Source of the DNA: Pollutimonas thiosulfatoxidans
Lineage (GTDB): Bacteria; Pseudomonadota; Gammaproteobacteria; Burkholderiales; Burkholderiaceae_B
NCBI RefSeq assembly: GCF_004022565.1
Contig: NZ_CP022987.1
Coordinates: 434,001-498,000, forward strand
DNA: 64,000 bases
Direction of reading: 5' to 3'
The notes beneath the pieces are model-generated. The model was not told where the DNA came from and did no database searches. It saw nothing but the letters and a program-made list of their open reading frames with translations. Below, piece by piece: positions 25,972 through 34,197 of the stretch; position 1 is the first letter of the stretch; each line of letters begins with the position of its first letter. The position numbers were made by a program, and so were the translations under genes.

Positions 25972-27834
25972 ATGAATCGCATATTGCTTATCGTTGTCGT
26001 CGCGGCACTGGGTGTTTTGCCGCTACTGTCGGGCACCCCCGAGTTCTGGATCACTCACCTTAATTACATCGGATTAGCCAGCCTGGTCGTCCTGGGCTTG
26101 GTGCTACTGACCGGCATAGGCGGCCTTACGTCGTTCGGACAGGCGGCATTCGTCGGTATAGGCGCCTATACCACTGCCTGGCTTACCACATCCATAGGGT
26201 GGTCGCCCTGGGTGGCGCTGGGCATCGGGCTGGCCGTGACCTTTGTGGTGGCCTATGTGTTGGGCGCAATCACCTTGCGCCTGTCCGGCCATTATCTGCC
26301 GCTGGGGACCATCGCCTGGAGCCTGTCGCTGTACTACCTGTTTGGCAACCTTGGCTTTCTGGGTCAGTACGACGGTATTGCGGGCATACAGCCCATCCAG
26401 ATCTTCGGGTACTCGCTGGGGCAGGGCCGCGACATCTACTACCTGATCTGGATCGCTGTACTGCTGTCGATGTGGGCTACCCGCAACCTGCTGGACTCTC
26501 GTCCGGGTCGAGCCATCCGGGCGCTGAGAAGTGGCGGCGGCATGGCCGAGTCTTTCGGCATCAACATGGCGAATTACAAGGTCATTATCTTTGTGTATGC
26601 CGCCTTGCTGGCTTGTCTGTCCGGCTGGCTGTATGCCCATATGCAGCGAGCCGTCAGCCCCAGCCCGTTTGGCTTGAACTACGGCATCGAGTACCTGTTC
26701 ATGGCGGTGGTGGGCGGCGCGGGCAGCGTATGGGGCGCGGTGCTGGGTTCCGGCCTGATCCTCACGCTTAAAGACCAGTTGCAAAACGTCCTGCCCAAAA
26801 TCCTGGATACGACCTCTAATTTCGAACTGATCGTATTCGGCATACTGATGATCCTCGTGCTTCAGTATGCGCGCGATGGCGTATGGCCGATACTGCATAA
26901 CTGGTGGGCCGTGCTTACCGGCTCCAGCGATCGCCGCCGCCGTGGCGCTCCACCCGAAGCCGCTGCGTTGACCCAGCGTCGACGACCCGAAAAAGGGTCA
27001 CTGGTGCTGGAAGTGGACGGTATACGCAAAGAGTTCGGCGGCCTGGTCGCGGTCAATGACATCAGCTTCAAGCTGAAGGCCGGCGAGATCATGGGCCTGA
27101 TCGGACCCAACGGTGCAGGCAAGAGCACCACCTTCAACCTCATTACCGGCGTGTTGCCGGCAACGCGGGGCAAGGTTGGCTTCCTGGGCGAGCGCCTCGA
27201 TACCCTGCCTTCCCGAGAGATCGCGAAGCTGGGCGTCGGACGCACTTTCCAGCACGTGCAACTGCTGCCCACCATGACCGTACTCGAGAACGTAGCCCTG
27301 GGTGCCCACTTGCGTCGCAAGGTCAGTGTGTTGTCGGCGGCGCTGCATCTGGAACGTCGCGACGAGGCCGAGCTGCTGCATGAAGCGGCCCGGCAGTTGC
27401 AGCGTGTCGGCTTGGGCGACTATTTGTACGAGCAAGCCGGCAATCTGGCGCTGGGCCAGCAGCGCATACTGGAAATCGCACGGGCGCTGGCGGCGGACCC
27501 CATACTGCTGCTGCTGGACGAGCCTGCAGCGGGGTTGCGCTACAAAGAGAAGCAAGAGCTCGCTCATGTGCTGGATCAGTTACGCCAGGAAGGCATGAGC
27601 ATTCTCCTGGTCGAGCACGATATGGATTTTGTCATGAACCTTACCGACCACCTGGTCGTGATGGACTTCGGTACCAAGATCGCTGAAGGCACCCCTGCGG
27701 CGGTACAGGAAAACCCCGCCGTGCTGGCCGCTTATCTGGGCGGGATCGATGACGACTTCGATTTCGATCAGCCACCTGCCGGGCAAGAAGGCGCTGTACC
27801 AGGCGCACCCGCAGCGACCGGAGGAATCGCATGA
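25972..27834 (+). CDS. LivM-LivG fusion: ABC permease joined to ATP-binding subunit (cluster 1)
   Basis: A single 620-residue protein joins two Liv subunits. Residues 1-315 are the LivM permease (LTGIGGLTSFGQAAFVGIGAY; RPGRAIRALRSG; NYGIEYLFMAVVGGAGSVWG). A basic linker (about 318-343) leads to a LivG ATPase with Walker A GPNGAGKSTT, Q-loop VGRTFQHVQL, signature LALGQQRILEIARAL, Walker B LLLLDEPAAGL and switch histidine in LVEHDMD. Signature LALGQQ replaces the usual LSGGQ, as often in LivG. The ATG at 25972 follows GAGGAG by 6 nt. It overlaps livF by ATGA. Confidence 0.93.
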   Translation: MNRILLIVVVAALGVLPLLSGTPEFWITHLNYIGLASLVVLGLVLLTGIGGLTSFGQAAFVGIGAYTTAWLTTSIGWSPWVALGIGLAVTFVVAYVLGAITLRLSGHYLPLGTIAWSLSLYYLFGNLGFLGQYDGIAGIQPIQIFGYSLGQGRDIYYLIWIAVLLSMWATRNLLDSRPGRAIRALRSGGGMAESFGINMANYKVIIFVYAALLACLSGWLYAHMQRAVSPSPFGLNYGIEYLFMAVVGGAGSVWGAVLGSGLILTLKDQLQNVLPKILDTTSNFELIVFGILMILVLQYARDGVWPILHNWWAVLTGSSDRRRRGAPPEAAALTQRRRPEKGSLVLEVDGIRKEFGGLVAVNDISFKLKAGEIMGLIGPNGAGKSTTFNLITGVLPATRGKVGFLGERLDTLPSREIAKLGVGRTFQHVQLLPTMTVLENVALGAHLRRKVSVLSAALHLERRDEAELLHEAARQLQRVGLGDYLYEQAGNLALGQQRILEIARALAADPILLLLDEPAAGLRYKEKQELAHVLDQLRQEGMSILLVEHDMDFVMNLTDHLVVMDFGTKIAEGTPAAVQENPAVLAAYLGGIDDDFDFDQPPAGQEGAVPGAPAATGGIA

Positions 27835-28607
27835 GCACGAACAAGCCTAAACACCCCATTCTTCAGGTCACCGACCTGTCGGCCCGTTACGGCAAAGTCA
27901 ATGCTGTCGTCGGAGCCAACATCGTTGTGACGCGTGGCAGTATTGTGACGGTCATCGGTGGCAACGGCGCAGGCAAGTCCACCTTGCTTAACTCCATCAT
28001 GGGGGCCTTGCCTGCCACAGGCAGCAGTTCCGGTTCCATACAGTACCTGGGTGCCGAGGTCGGTTCCTGGCAGGTCGAGCGTCGGGTATCGGACGGCATG
28101 TCGCTGGTACCTGAACGTCGCGAGCTGTTTGGCAGCATGTCGGTGGAAGACAACCTGCTGTTGGGCGGCTTCCGGCTGTACCGCGCCGGCAAGCACGGCT
28201 GGCGCAACACCATGGACGAGGTCTACGAGCTGTTTCCCCGCCTGCGTGAGCGGCGTCTGCAAGAAGCGGGTACGTTGTCGGGCGGCGAACGGCAGATGCT
28301 CGCGGTGGGGCGCGCGTTGATGGCCCAGCCGCAACTGCTGATGCTGGACGAGCCCAGCTTGGGGCTGGCGCCGCGGATTGTTCGCGAGATCTTCCAGATC
28401 ATCTCGCGCTTGCGCAGCACCGGCGTGGCTATCTTGCTGGTCGAGCAGAACGCACGCGCCGCCTTGCAGGTGGCCGACTATGGCTATGTGCTGGAAACCG
28501 GCGAAGTCATCCTGGAAGGCAAGGCCAAAGAGCTTAGCGGTAACCCGCGGGTGATCGAAAGCTATCTGGGCCTGGGCAACGCCAAGAAGGTGGCCGAGCA
28601 AGTCTAA
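27831..28607 (+). CDS. livF: Branched-chain amino acid ABC transporter ATP-binding protein LivF (cluster 1)
   Basis: Second ATPase subunit of the transporter. The 258-residue protein has Walker A GGNGAGKST, signature TLSGGERQMLAVGRAL, Walker B LLMLDEPSLGLAP and switch histidine replaced by Q in LVEQNARAAL, which is normal for LivF. It overlaps the livM-livG stop by ATGA and is the last gene of cluster 1. A terminator follows 13 bp downstream. Confidence 0.94.
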   Translation: MSTNKPKHPILQVTDLSARYGKVNAVVGANIVVTRGSIVTVIGGNGAGKSTLLNSIMGALPATGSSSGSIQYLGAEVGSWQVERRVSDGMSLVPERRELFGSMSVEDNLLLGGFRLYRAGKHGWRNTMDEVYELFPRLRERRLQEAGTLSGGERQMLAVGRALMAQPQLLMLDEPSLGLAPRIVREIFQIISRLRSTGVAILLVEQNARAALQVADYGYVLETGEVILEGKAKELSGNPRVIESYLGLGNAKKVAEQV

Positions 28608-28620
28608 ATCTCATCGAAAG

Positions 28621-28658
28621 AAAAAAAGGGGACGGTCATTGGCCGTCCCTTTTTTTTG
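28621..28658 (+). terminator. Intrinsic terminator of liv cluster 1
   Basis: Stem GGGACGG (28629-28635) / CCGTCCC (28643-28649) with a 7-nt loop, followed by eight T and preceded by a run of A, so it may also end the convergent cluster 2 transcript. Confidence 0.88.
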
Positions 28659-28662
28659 AAAG

Positions 28663-28712
28663 TGGGGTCAGGCGTTGCAATCACGCATGCGTGATTGCAA
28701 GACCTGACCCCA
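28663..28712. repeat. Palindromic repeat, copy 1
   Basis: The core at 28675-28700 is a perfect 26-bp palindrome whose half-site is TTGCAATCACGCA. It is flanked by TGGGGTCAGGCG on the left and GACCTGACCCCA on the right, which pair except for two positions next to the core, giving a near-perfect 50-bp palindrome. The same core and right flank recur at 46823-46860. Both copies lie next to an intrinsic terminator in an intergenic region. Confidence 0.9.
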
Positions 28713-28721
28713 TCTCCGTAT

Positions 28722-29690
28722 CTACGATGAGCGTTTGCGGCGATGGACGATTTCGCCCACGATGCCGCGGCGGAAGGCCATGACGCAAATGATGAAGATC
28801 AGGCCGATCACGATGGTGACCGACTCGCCCAGGATCTGGAACCATTCCACCCCGGTTGAGCGGCTCAGGAAGCGGCCGAGTTCACCAACTTTGTTCTCGA
28901 GCATGACCACAATGAAGGCACCCAACACCGGGCCGGTGAAGGTACCCAGGCCGCCGATCAGGGTCATGAGGATGACCATGCCCGACATCTGCCAGGTGGC
29001 ATCAGACAGCGTTGCCGACACGAATACCAGGGCCTTGGTCGAACCTGCCAGGCCCGCGAGCGCAGCCGACAGTACAAAGCACAGCAACTTGAAATTGTCG
29101 ACGTTATAGCCCAGGGATACGGCGCGTGGCTCATTTTCGCGTATGGCCTTGAGCACCTGCCCGAAGGGCGAATTGATGGTGCGCCAGCAGATGGCGTAGC
29201 CGATAAAGAAAATGGCCATGACCACGTAATACAGGTTCAGGTCGTTGGACAGATCCAGGCCGAAGAGATCGCCGCGCGGTATGCCTTGCAAGCCATCCTC
29301 GCCGTGCGTAAAGGGTGCCTGCAGGAAGAAGAAGAACACCATCTGGGCCATGGCCAGCGTGATCATGGCAAAGTAGATGCCGCTACGCCGGATCGCGACC
29401 AATCCCATGACCAGACCCATCAGGGCGGCCACGCCGGTGCCGAACAGCAGGCCGAGAAAGGTGGGAAAGCCCCAAACAGCCATGGCATGGCCGCTGGCGT
29501 AGGCGGCACCGCCCAGAAAGGCGGCATGGCCAAAGGACAGCAGGCCGGTATAACCGAGCAGCAGGTTGAAGGCGCAGGCAAAGAGGGCATAACACATGAC
29601 CTTCATGACAAAGATCGGGTAGGCGCCTATGGCCGGCAACAGGGCAACGATGATCGCAACCAGTATGTAGCTAAGTAATTGACGATTCAT
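28722..29690 (-). CDS. livM: Branched-chain amino acid ABC transporter permease LivM (cluster 2)
   Basis: Membrane subunit of a second Liv-type transporter. The 322-residue protein has about nine hydrophobic helices, with the LivM features LLLGYTGLLSFGHAAFLGGAAY, INSPFGQVLKAIRENEPRA (ATPase-contacting loop), AGLAGSTKAL and LIGGLGTFTGPVLGA. The C-terminus is basic. It is the last gene of the minus-strand cluster and overlaps livH by ATGA. Unlike cluster 1, it is not fused to its ATPase. Confidence 0.92.
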   Translation of the reverse strand: MNRQLLSYILVAIIVALLPAIGAYPIFVMKVMCYALFACAFNLLLGYTGLLSFGHAAFLGGAAYASGHAMAVWGFPTFLGLLFGTGVAALMGLVMGLVAIRRSGIYFAMITLAMAQMVFFFFLQAPFTHGEDGLQGIPRGDLFGLDLSNDLNLYYVVMAIFFIGYAICWRTINSPFGQVLKAIRENEPRAVSLGYNVDNFKLLCFVLSAALAGLAGSTKALVFVSATLSDATWQMSGMVILMTLIGGLGTFTGPVLGAFIVVMLENKVGELGRFLSRSTGVEWFQILGESVTIVIGLIFIICVMAFRRGIVGEIVHRRKRSS

Positions 29691-30574
29691 TTTTCTTTCC
29701 CGAATAGACCGGCTGGACGCAACAACAAGACAATAACCATGATGATGAAGACAACGGTGTTGGATGCTTCAGGCCAGAACACCTTGGTGAAGCCCTCGAT
29801 TACACCCAGCCCCAGTCCCGTCAGGATGGAGCCCATGATGGAGCCCATGCCACCGATGACAACAACCGCAAACACGACGATGATGAGGTTGGAGCCCATC
29901 AGCGGCGAGACCTGCATGATGGGTGCGGCAAGCACCCCTGCGAAGCCGGCCAGGGCCACGCCGAAGCCATAGGTAAGCGTAACGATAAGCGGGACGTTGA
30001 CGCCAAACGCTTCGACCAGTTTGGGGTTTTCCGTGCCGGCGCGCAGTAGGGCGCCCAAACGGGTTTTCTCGATAACGAACCAGGTTGCCAGGCACACCAC
30101 TATGGACGCCACGACGACCCAGCCGCGATAGATGGGCAAATACATGAAGCCCAGGTTCACACCGCCTTTGAGCAGGTCGGGCGTGGGGTAGGGCTGGCCG
30201 GAAACGCCGTACATACTGCGGAATATGCCTTCAATGAGCAGGGTCAGGCCGAAGGTCAGCAGTAACCCATATAAGTGGTCCAGCTTGTACAGGTGCCGGA
30301 TAAGCGTGCGTTCGAGCACGATGCCTACCACGCCCACGACTATTGGCGCGATGATCAGCATGAGCCAGTAGTTCAGCCCCAGGTACTGCAAGCCCATCCA
30401 GGCGACAAAGGCGCCCAGCATGTACAGGGCGCCATGGGCGAAGTTGATGATGTTGAGCAGGCCAAAAATTACAGCCAGGCCTAGTGAAAGCACAGCATAA
30501 AACGAGCCGTTGACCAGGCCTAACAACAGTTGCCCCAGCAGGGCCTGGATAGGTATGCCGAATAGTGCAGTCAT
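29687..30574 (-). CDS. livH: Branched-chain amino acid ABC transporter permease LivH (cluster 2)
   Basis: Membrane subunit with 295 residues, close to the family standard. It shows LLGLVNGSFYAVLSLGLAVIFGLLNIINFAHGALYMLGAF at the N-terminus (in part), ERTLIRHLYKLDHLYGLLLTFGL and TRLGALLRAGTENPKLVEAFG, the cytoplasmic coupling loop. It follows the binding-protein gene after 93 bp that contain a hairpin, and overlaps livM by four bases. Confidence 0.92.
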   Translation of the reverse strand: MTALFGIPIQALLGQLLLGLVNGSFYAVLSLGLAVIFGLLNIINFAHGALYMLGAFVAWMGLQYLGLNYWLMLIIAPIVVGVVGIVLERTLIRHLYKLDHLYGLLLTFGLTLLIEGIFRSMYGVSGQPYPTPDLLKGGVNLGFMYLPIYRGWVVVASIVVCLATWFVIEKTRLGALLRAGTENPKLVEAFGVNVPLIVTLTYGFGVALAGFAGVLAAPIMQVSPLMGSNLIIVVFAVVVIGGMGSIMGSILTGLGLGVIEGFTKVFWPEASNTVVFIIMVIVLLLRPAGLFGKEK

Positions 30575-30622
30575 AACGATATGAAGTCCGTGACGGGGCC
30601 GCCTGCGACCCCGGGATGAAAC

Positions 30623-30657
30623 AAGAGGCCCCTCCCGGATCTCGAGGGGGGCCTCTT
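30623..30657 (-). other. Hairpin between binding-protein gene and livH (cluster 2)
   Basis: AAGAGGCCCCTC (30623-30634) pairs with GAGGGGGGCCTCTT (30644-30657) with a two-base bulge. It sits directly after the binding-protein stop and lacks a proper T-run in the direction of transcription, so mRNA stabilisation or partial termination is more likely than a full stop. Confidence 0.6.
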
Positions 30658-30667
30658 AAGTAAAGAG

Positions 30668-31879
30668 CTATTTTTTAATAAGCTTGCAGGTGGACTCTTC
30701 CAGGGATGCATAGACTTGGCTGCCGGGCAACTTCTTGACAACCTTGTAGTAGTCCCACGGACCTTCGGACTCGGATGGTTTCTTGACTTCCATGAGGAAC
30801 ATGTCGTTGACCACGCGGCCATCTTCGCGGACGGTGGCGTCCTTTGCAAAGAAGTCGTTGACCTTGTTGGATTTCATCCACTTCATGATGGTGTCGGCAT
30901 CGTCGGTGCCGGTGGCCTTGACAGCCTTCAGGTAGTAGGATGCGGCGGAGTAGTCACCTGCCTGCAGGAAGGACGGCATGCGATTGAGCTTCTTGAAGAA
31001 ACGCTGTGCCCATTCGCGTGAAGCGTCGTCCTGGTTCCAGTACCAGGCGGACGTGAGGTTCAAGCCTTGCGTGGCATCCAGACCCAATGCGTGGACATCG
31101 TTGATGAACACCAGCAAACCGGCCAGCTTCATGGTTTCTGTTACGCCGAACTCTTTGGCCGACTTGACCGAGGCGATGAAGTCTCCGCCGGCGTTTGCCA
31201 GGCCGAGGATCTTGGCGCCGGACGACTGTGCCTGCACAAGGAAGGAAGAGAAGTCGGATGTACCCAGTGGAACCCGCACGGCGCCCACGACGTCGCCGCC
31301 TGCAGCCTTGACTACATTGCTGGTGTCACGCTCGAGCGAGTGACCGAAAGCGTAGTCGGCAGTCAGGAAGAACCACGACTTTCCGCCTTCTTCCACGATG
31401 GCAGAGCCTGTACCGCGCGCAAGCGCAATGGTGTCATAGGCGTAGTGGATGGTGTAGGGGGTGCAATGCGAATTGGTCAGGTTGGACGAGCCCGGTCCGA
31501 TGGCGATGAATGGCTTTTTCTTTTCTTCGGCAACGGCTGCCATGGCCAGCGCGGTGGCCGAGTTGGTGCCGCCTATGAGCATATCGAGGTTTTGCTCGTC
31601 GAACCATTCGCGTGCCCGTGCCGAGGCGATGTCGGCCTTGTTCTGGTGGTCGGCGATCATGAACTCGATCTTCTTGCCGTTGATTTCGCCACCCGCGTCT
31701 TCAATGGCCATGCGCACGGCTTCGCCGCCGCCGGCGCCATCGATATCGGAATAGACGCTGGACATATCGGTGATCATGCCGATGCGGATGACATCGTCGG
31801 AAACGCCGGCAGCTTGGCCGGGTAGGGTGAAGCCAAGACCGGCGAGCGCGAACGCCGCGGTTAGGGTGCGCAGTTTCAT
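30668..31879 (-). CDS. ABC transporter substrate-binding protein, Liv/HAAT type (cluster 2)
   Basis: Periplasmic binding protein of 403 residues with signal peptide ending GQAA before GVSDDVI. The type I fold is shown by IRIGMITDMSSVYSDIDG, AIEDAGGEINGKKIEFM, DMLIGGTNSATALAMAAVA and FLTADYAFGHSLERD. The sequence differs strongly from the cluster 1 protein, so the two transporters probably take up different ligands. Its second half (GLNLTSAWYWNQDDASREWA) is typical of HAAT proteins of uncertain substrate in betaproteobacteria. It lies in the middle of its operon, after livG-livF. Confidence 0.9.
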   Translation of the reverse strand: MKLRTLTAAFALAGLGFTLPGQAAGVSDDVIRIGMITDMSSVYSDIDGAGGGEAVRMAIEDAGGEINGKKIEFMIADHQNKADIASARAREWFDEQNLDMLIGGTNSATALAMAAVAEEKKKPFIAIGPGSSNLTNSHCTPYTIHYAYDTIALARGTGSAIVEEGGKSWFFLTADYAFGHSLERDTSNVVKAAGGDVVGAVRVPLGTSDFSSFLVQAQSSGAKILGLANAGGDFIASVKSAKEFGVTETMKLAGLLVFINDVHALGLDATQGLNLTSAWYWNQDDASREWAQRFFKKLNRMPSFLQAGDYSAASYYLKAVKATGTDDADTIMKWMKSNKVNDFFAKDATVREDGRVVNDMFLMEVKKPSESEGPWDYYKVVKKLPGSQVYASLEESTCKLIKK

Positions 31880-31934
31880 GTGGTAGATCTCCTGGTTGTT
31901 GTACCGATCACGGTGTTTAACTTTTTTTATGCGT

Positions 31935-32648
31935 TTACACGCCGAGCAGCGTGTTCAGGGTTTCCTGCTTGGCATTGAGTTCGCCGGCGGCAAATGCCTC
32001 GACGATCTGACCGTGCTCCATGACATAAAAACGGTCGGCCAGGGGGGCAGCAAAGCGGAAATTTTGCTCGACCATCACGATGGTGTAGCCCTTGCTTTTC
32101 AGTGTGGTGATCATGCGGGCCAGGGCCTGGACGATGACGGGCGCCAAGCCTTCGGATATTTCGTCCAGCAGCAGCAAATTGGCACCGGTGCGCAAAATGC
32201 GCGCCACAGCGAGCATTTGCTGCTCGCCACCCGACAGTCGGGTGCCGGGTGAGTGCTTGCGTTCTTCGAGGTTGGGGAACATGTCGTAGATTTCGGCCAG
32301 CGACATGCCGCCGCCCAGCGTATCGCCGACGATGGGCGGCAACAACAGGTTTTCTTCGCAAGTCAGGCCGGCAAAGATGCCGCGCTCTTCGGGGCAATAG
32401 CCTATGCCCAGGTGCGCAATGCGGTAGGTTGGCAACTGGATGGATTCGGTGCCCTGAATACGTACCGAGCCCTTGCGAGTGCCGGTCAAGCCAAGGATGG
32501 CGCGTAGCGTACTGGTGCGGCCCGAGCCATTTCGGCCCAGCAAGGTAACGACTTCGCCAGTGCCGACTTCCAGATTAACCCCATGCAGCACATGCGATTC
32601 ACCATACCAGGCGTGTAAGTCGGAGATCTGGAGTGCGAGTGTAGTCAT
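31935..32648 (-). CDS. livF: ABC transporter ATP-binding protein LivF (cluster 2), Walker A lysine replaced by arginine
   Basis: ATPase subunit of 237 residues with signature RLSGGEQQMLAVARIL, Walker B LLLLDEISEGLAP and VEQNFRFA. The Walker A loop reads GRNGSGRTST: the lysine of GxxGxGK[ST] is arginine (codon CGC on the coding strand). Walker B has ISEG in place of PTEG. Loss of this lysine usually cripples ATP hydrolysis, yet a Walker A arginine does occur in part of the LivF family, so the protein is probably functional or relies on LivG. It overlaps livG by ATGA. Confidence 0.9.
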   Translation of the reverse strand: MTTLALQISDLHAWYGESHVLHGVNLEVGTGEVVTLLGRNGSGRTSTLRAILGLTGTRKGSVRIQGTESIQLPTYRIAHLGIGYCPEERGIFAGLTCEENLLLPPIVGDTLGGGMSLAEIYDMFPNLEERKHSPGTRLSGGEQQMLAVARILRTGANLLLLDEISEGLAPVIVQALARMITTLKSKGYTIVMVEQNFRFAAPLADRFYVMEHGQIVEAFAAGELNAKQETLNTLLGV

Positions 32649-33418
32649 TGGTGAGCCCCTTCAAGTTCGCCGGTGGTTGTGCCCATGTAGGCTTCCATGA
32701 CGTCGGCGTTGCGTGAGACTTCTTGGTAGTTTCCTTCGGCCAATACCGCACCGCGCGCCAGTACTGTGATGGTGTCGGCGATTTCGGCGACTACGTTCAT
32801 GTTGTGTTCGACCATCAGTATGGTGCGGCCCACGCTGACCTTTTTAATTAGTTGGGTGACGCGGCTGACGTCTTCATGGCCCATGCCCTGGGTGGGTTCG
32901 TCCAGCAGCATGAGCTCGGGCTCCATGGCCAGTGTTGTGGCGATTTCGAGGGCCCGCTTGCGACCATAAGGAAGGTTGACGGTTTGCTCTTGGGCAAAAT
33001 CGGCCAGATCGACTTCTTTAAGGATTTCGTAAGCTGAGTCGTTCAGGTGCTTCAAGACGCTGTCGCTGCGCCAGAAGTGATACGACTGGCCGGTAGCACG
33101 CTGCAGACCGATGCGCACGTTCTCGAGCACGGTCAGTTGCGGGAAGACAGCGGAAATCTGAAACGAGCGGATAATACCGCGGCGCGCTATCTGGGCGGGC
33201 TTTTCGTGTGTGATTTCGTGGCCCGAAAAAAAAATGCGGCCCGATGTGGGTGTCAGGAACTTGGTCAACAGGTTGAAGCACGTGGTCTTGCCCGCGCCGT
33301 TAGGCCCGATCAGTGCATGAATATTGCCCCGCTTGACTTGCAGGTTGACGTCGCTGACGGCTACGAAGCCGCGAAATTCTTTGGTCAGGTTTTTGGTTTC
33401 TAGAATGTAGTCGCTCAT
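32645..33418 (-). CDS. livG: Branched-chain amino acid ABC transporter ATP-binding protein LivG (cluster 2)
   Basis: First gene of the second cluster. The 257-residue ATPase has Walker A GPNGAGKTT, Q-loop RSFQISAVFP, a signature-position sequence LPYGRKRALEIATTL, Walker B LMLLDEPTQGM and switch histidine in MVEHNMN. The canonical lysine here contrasts with its LivF partner. The promoter of the cluster should lie in the 140 bp between this gene and nth, which are AT-richer than their surroundings and also hold the small inverted repeat GAGCAC/GTGCTC (33533-33549). Confidence 0.92.
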   Translation of the reverse strand: MSDYILETKNLTKEFRGFVAVSDVNLQVKRGNIHALIGPNGAGKTTCFNLLTKFLTPTSGRIFFSGHEITHEKPAQIARRGIIRSFQISAVFPQLTVLENVRIGLQRATGQSYHFWRSDSVLKHLNDSAYEILKEVDLADFAQEQTVNLPYGRKRALEIATTLAMEPELMLLDEPTQGMGHEDVSRVTQLIKKVSVGRTILMVEHNMNVVAEIADTITVLARGAVLAEGNYQEVSRNADVMEAYMGTTTGELEGAHQ

Positions 33419-33558
33419 GCCACGCCGATTAGGTGCCGTACTATTGAAGGTTCAAGCAAGTATGAAACCAAGCCTTTCAAAACTCCATGCGGGTTTCTCA
33501 TAGGGTCTGGAAAACCCTTAAACGCTGGGCGGGAGCACGTGAAGTGCTCTGCTTATTT

Positions 33559-34197
33559 CTACGTCGGGAGCGTCTTGTGCCGATACTCGCACAAGTCGGC
33601 AATACCGCATTGGGGGCATTTCGGTTTGCGCGCCACACAAATGTAGCGGCCATGCAAAATGAGCCAATGATGGGCATCTTGTATATAGGGCGCGGGTACG
33701 ACTTTCTCGAGTTTGCGCTCGACATCAAGCACCGTCTTGCCCGGCGCGATGCCGGTCCGGTTCGACACCCTGAAGATGTGTGTGTCGACTGCGATGGTCG
33801 CATGGCCGAATGCCGTGTTCAGTACAACATTGGCCGTCTTGCGCCCGACGCCCGGCAGGGATTCCAGCGCTTCACGATCATCCGGCACTTCACCGTCGTA
33901 CTGCTCCAGCAGGATCTGGCAAGTCTTGATCACATTCCTGGCTTTGGTCTTGTACAGGCCTATCGTCTTGATGTAATCGGCCACGCCGTCTTCACCAAGG
34001 GCCAGCAAGCCGGGCGGGGTACCGTGCTGCGGGAAAAACTTGCGGGTCGCCAGGTTGACGGAGCGATCGGTGGCCTGGGCAGACAGCAGAACCGCGATCA
34101 GCAATTGGAAGGTGGTCTCGTATTCGAGCTCAGTCGTGGGCGATGGGTTGGCGGCTTGAAAGCGGGCGAAGATTTCGCTGCGTTTGGCGCGGTTCAT
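33559..34197 (-). CDS. nth: Endonuclease III
   Basis: DNA glycosylase with AP-lyase activity for oxidised pyrimidines. The 212-residue protein has the helix-hairpin-helix LPGVGRKTANVVL with catalytic K120, catalytic D138 in IAVDTHIFRV, and the [4Fe-4S] ligands C187, C194, C197 and C203; these positions match the E. coli enzyme. It overlaps the upstream rnfB-like gene by ATGA, echoing the rnf-nth operon of E. coli in which nth is the last gene. Confidence 0.96.
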   Translation of the reverse strand: MNRAKRSEIFARFQAANPSPTTELEYETTFQLLIAVLLSAQATDRSVNLATRKFFPQHGTPPGLLALGEDGVADYIKTIGLYKTKARNVIKTCQILLEQYDGEVPDDREALESLPGVGRKTANVVLNTAFGHATIAVDTHIFRVSNRTGIAPGKTVLDVERKLEKVVPAPYIQDAHHWLILHGRYICVARKPKCPQCGIADLCEYRHKTLPT

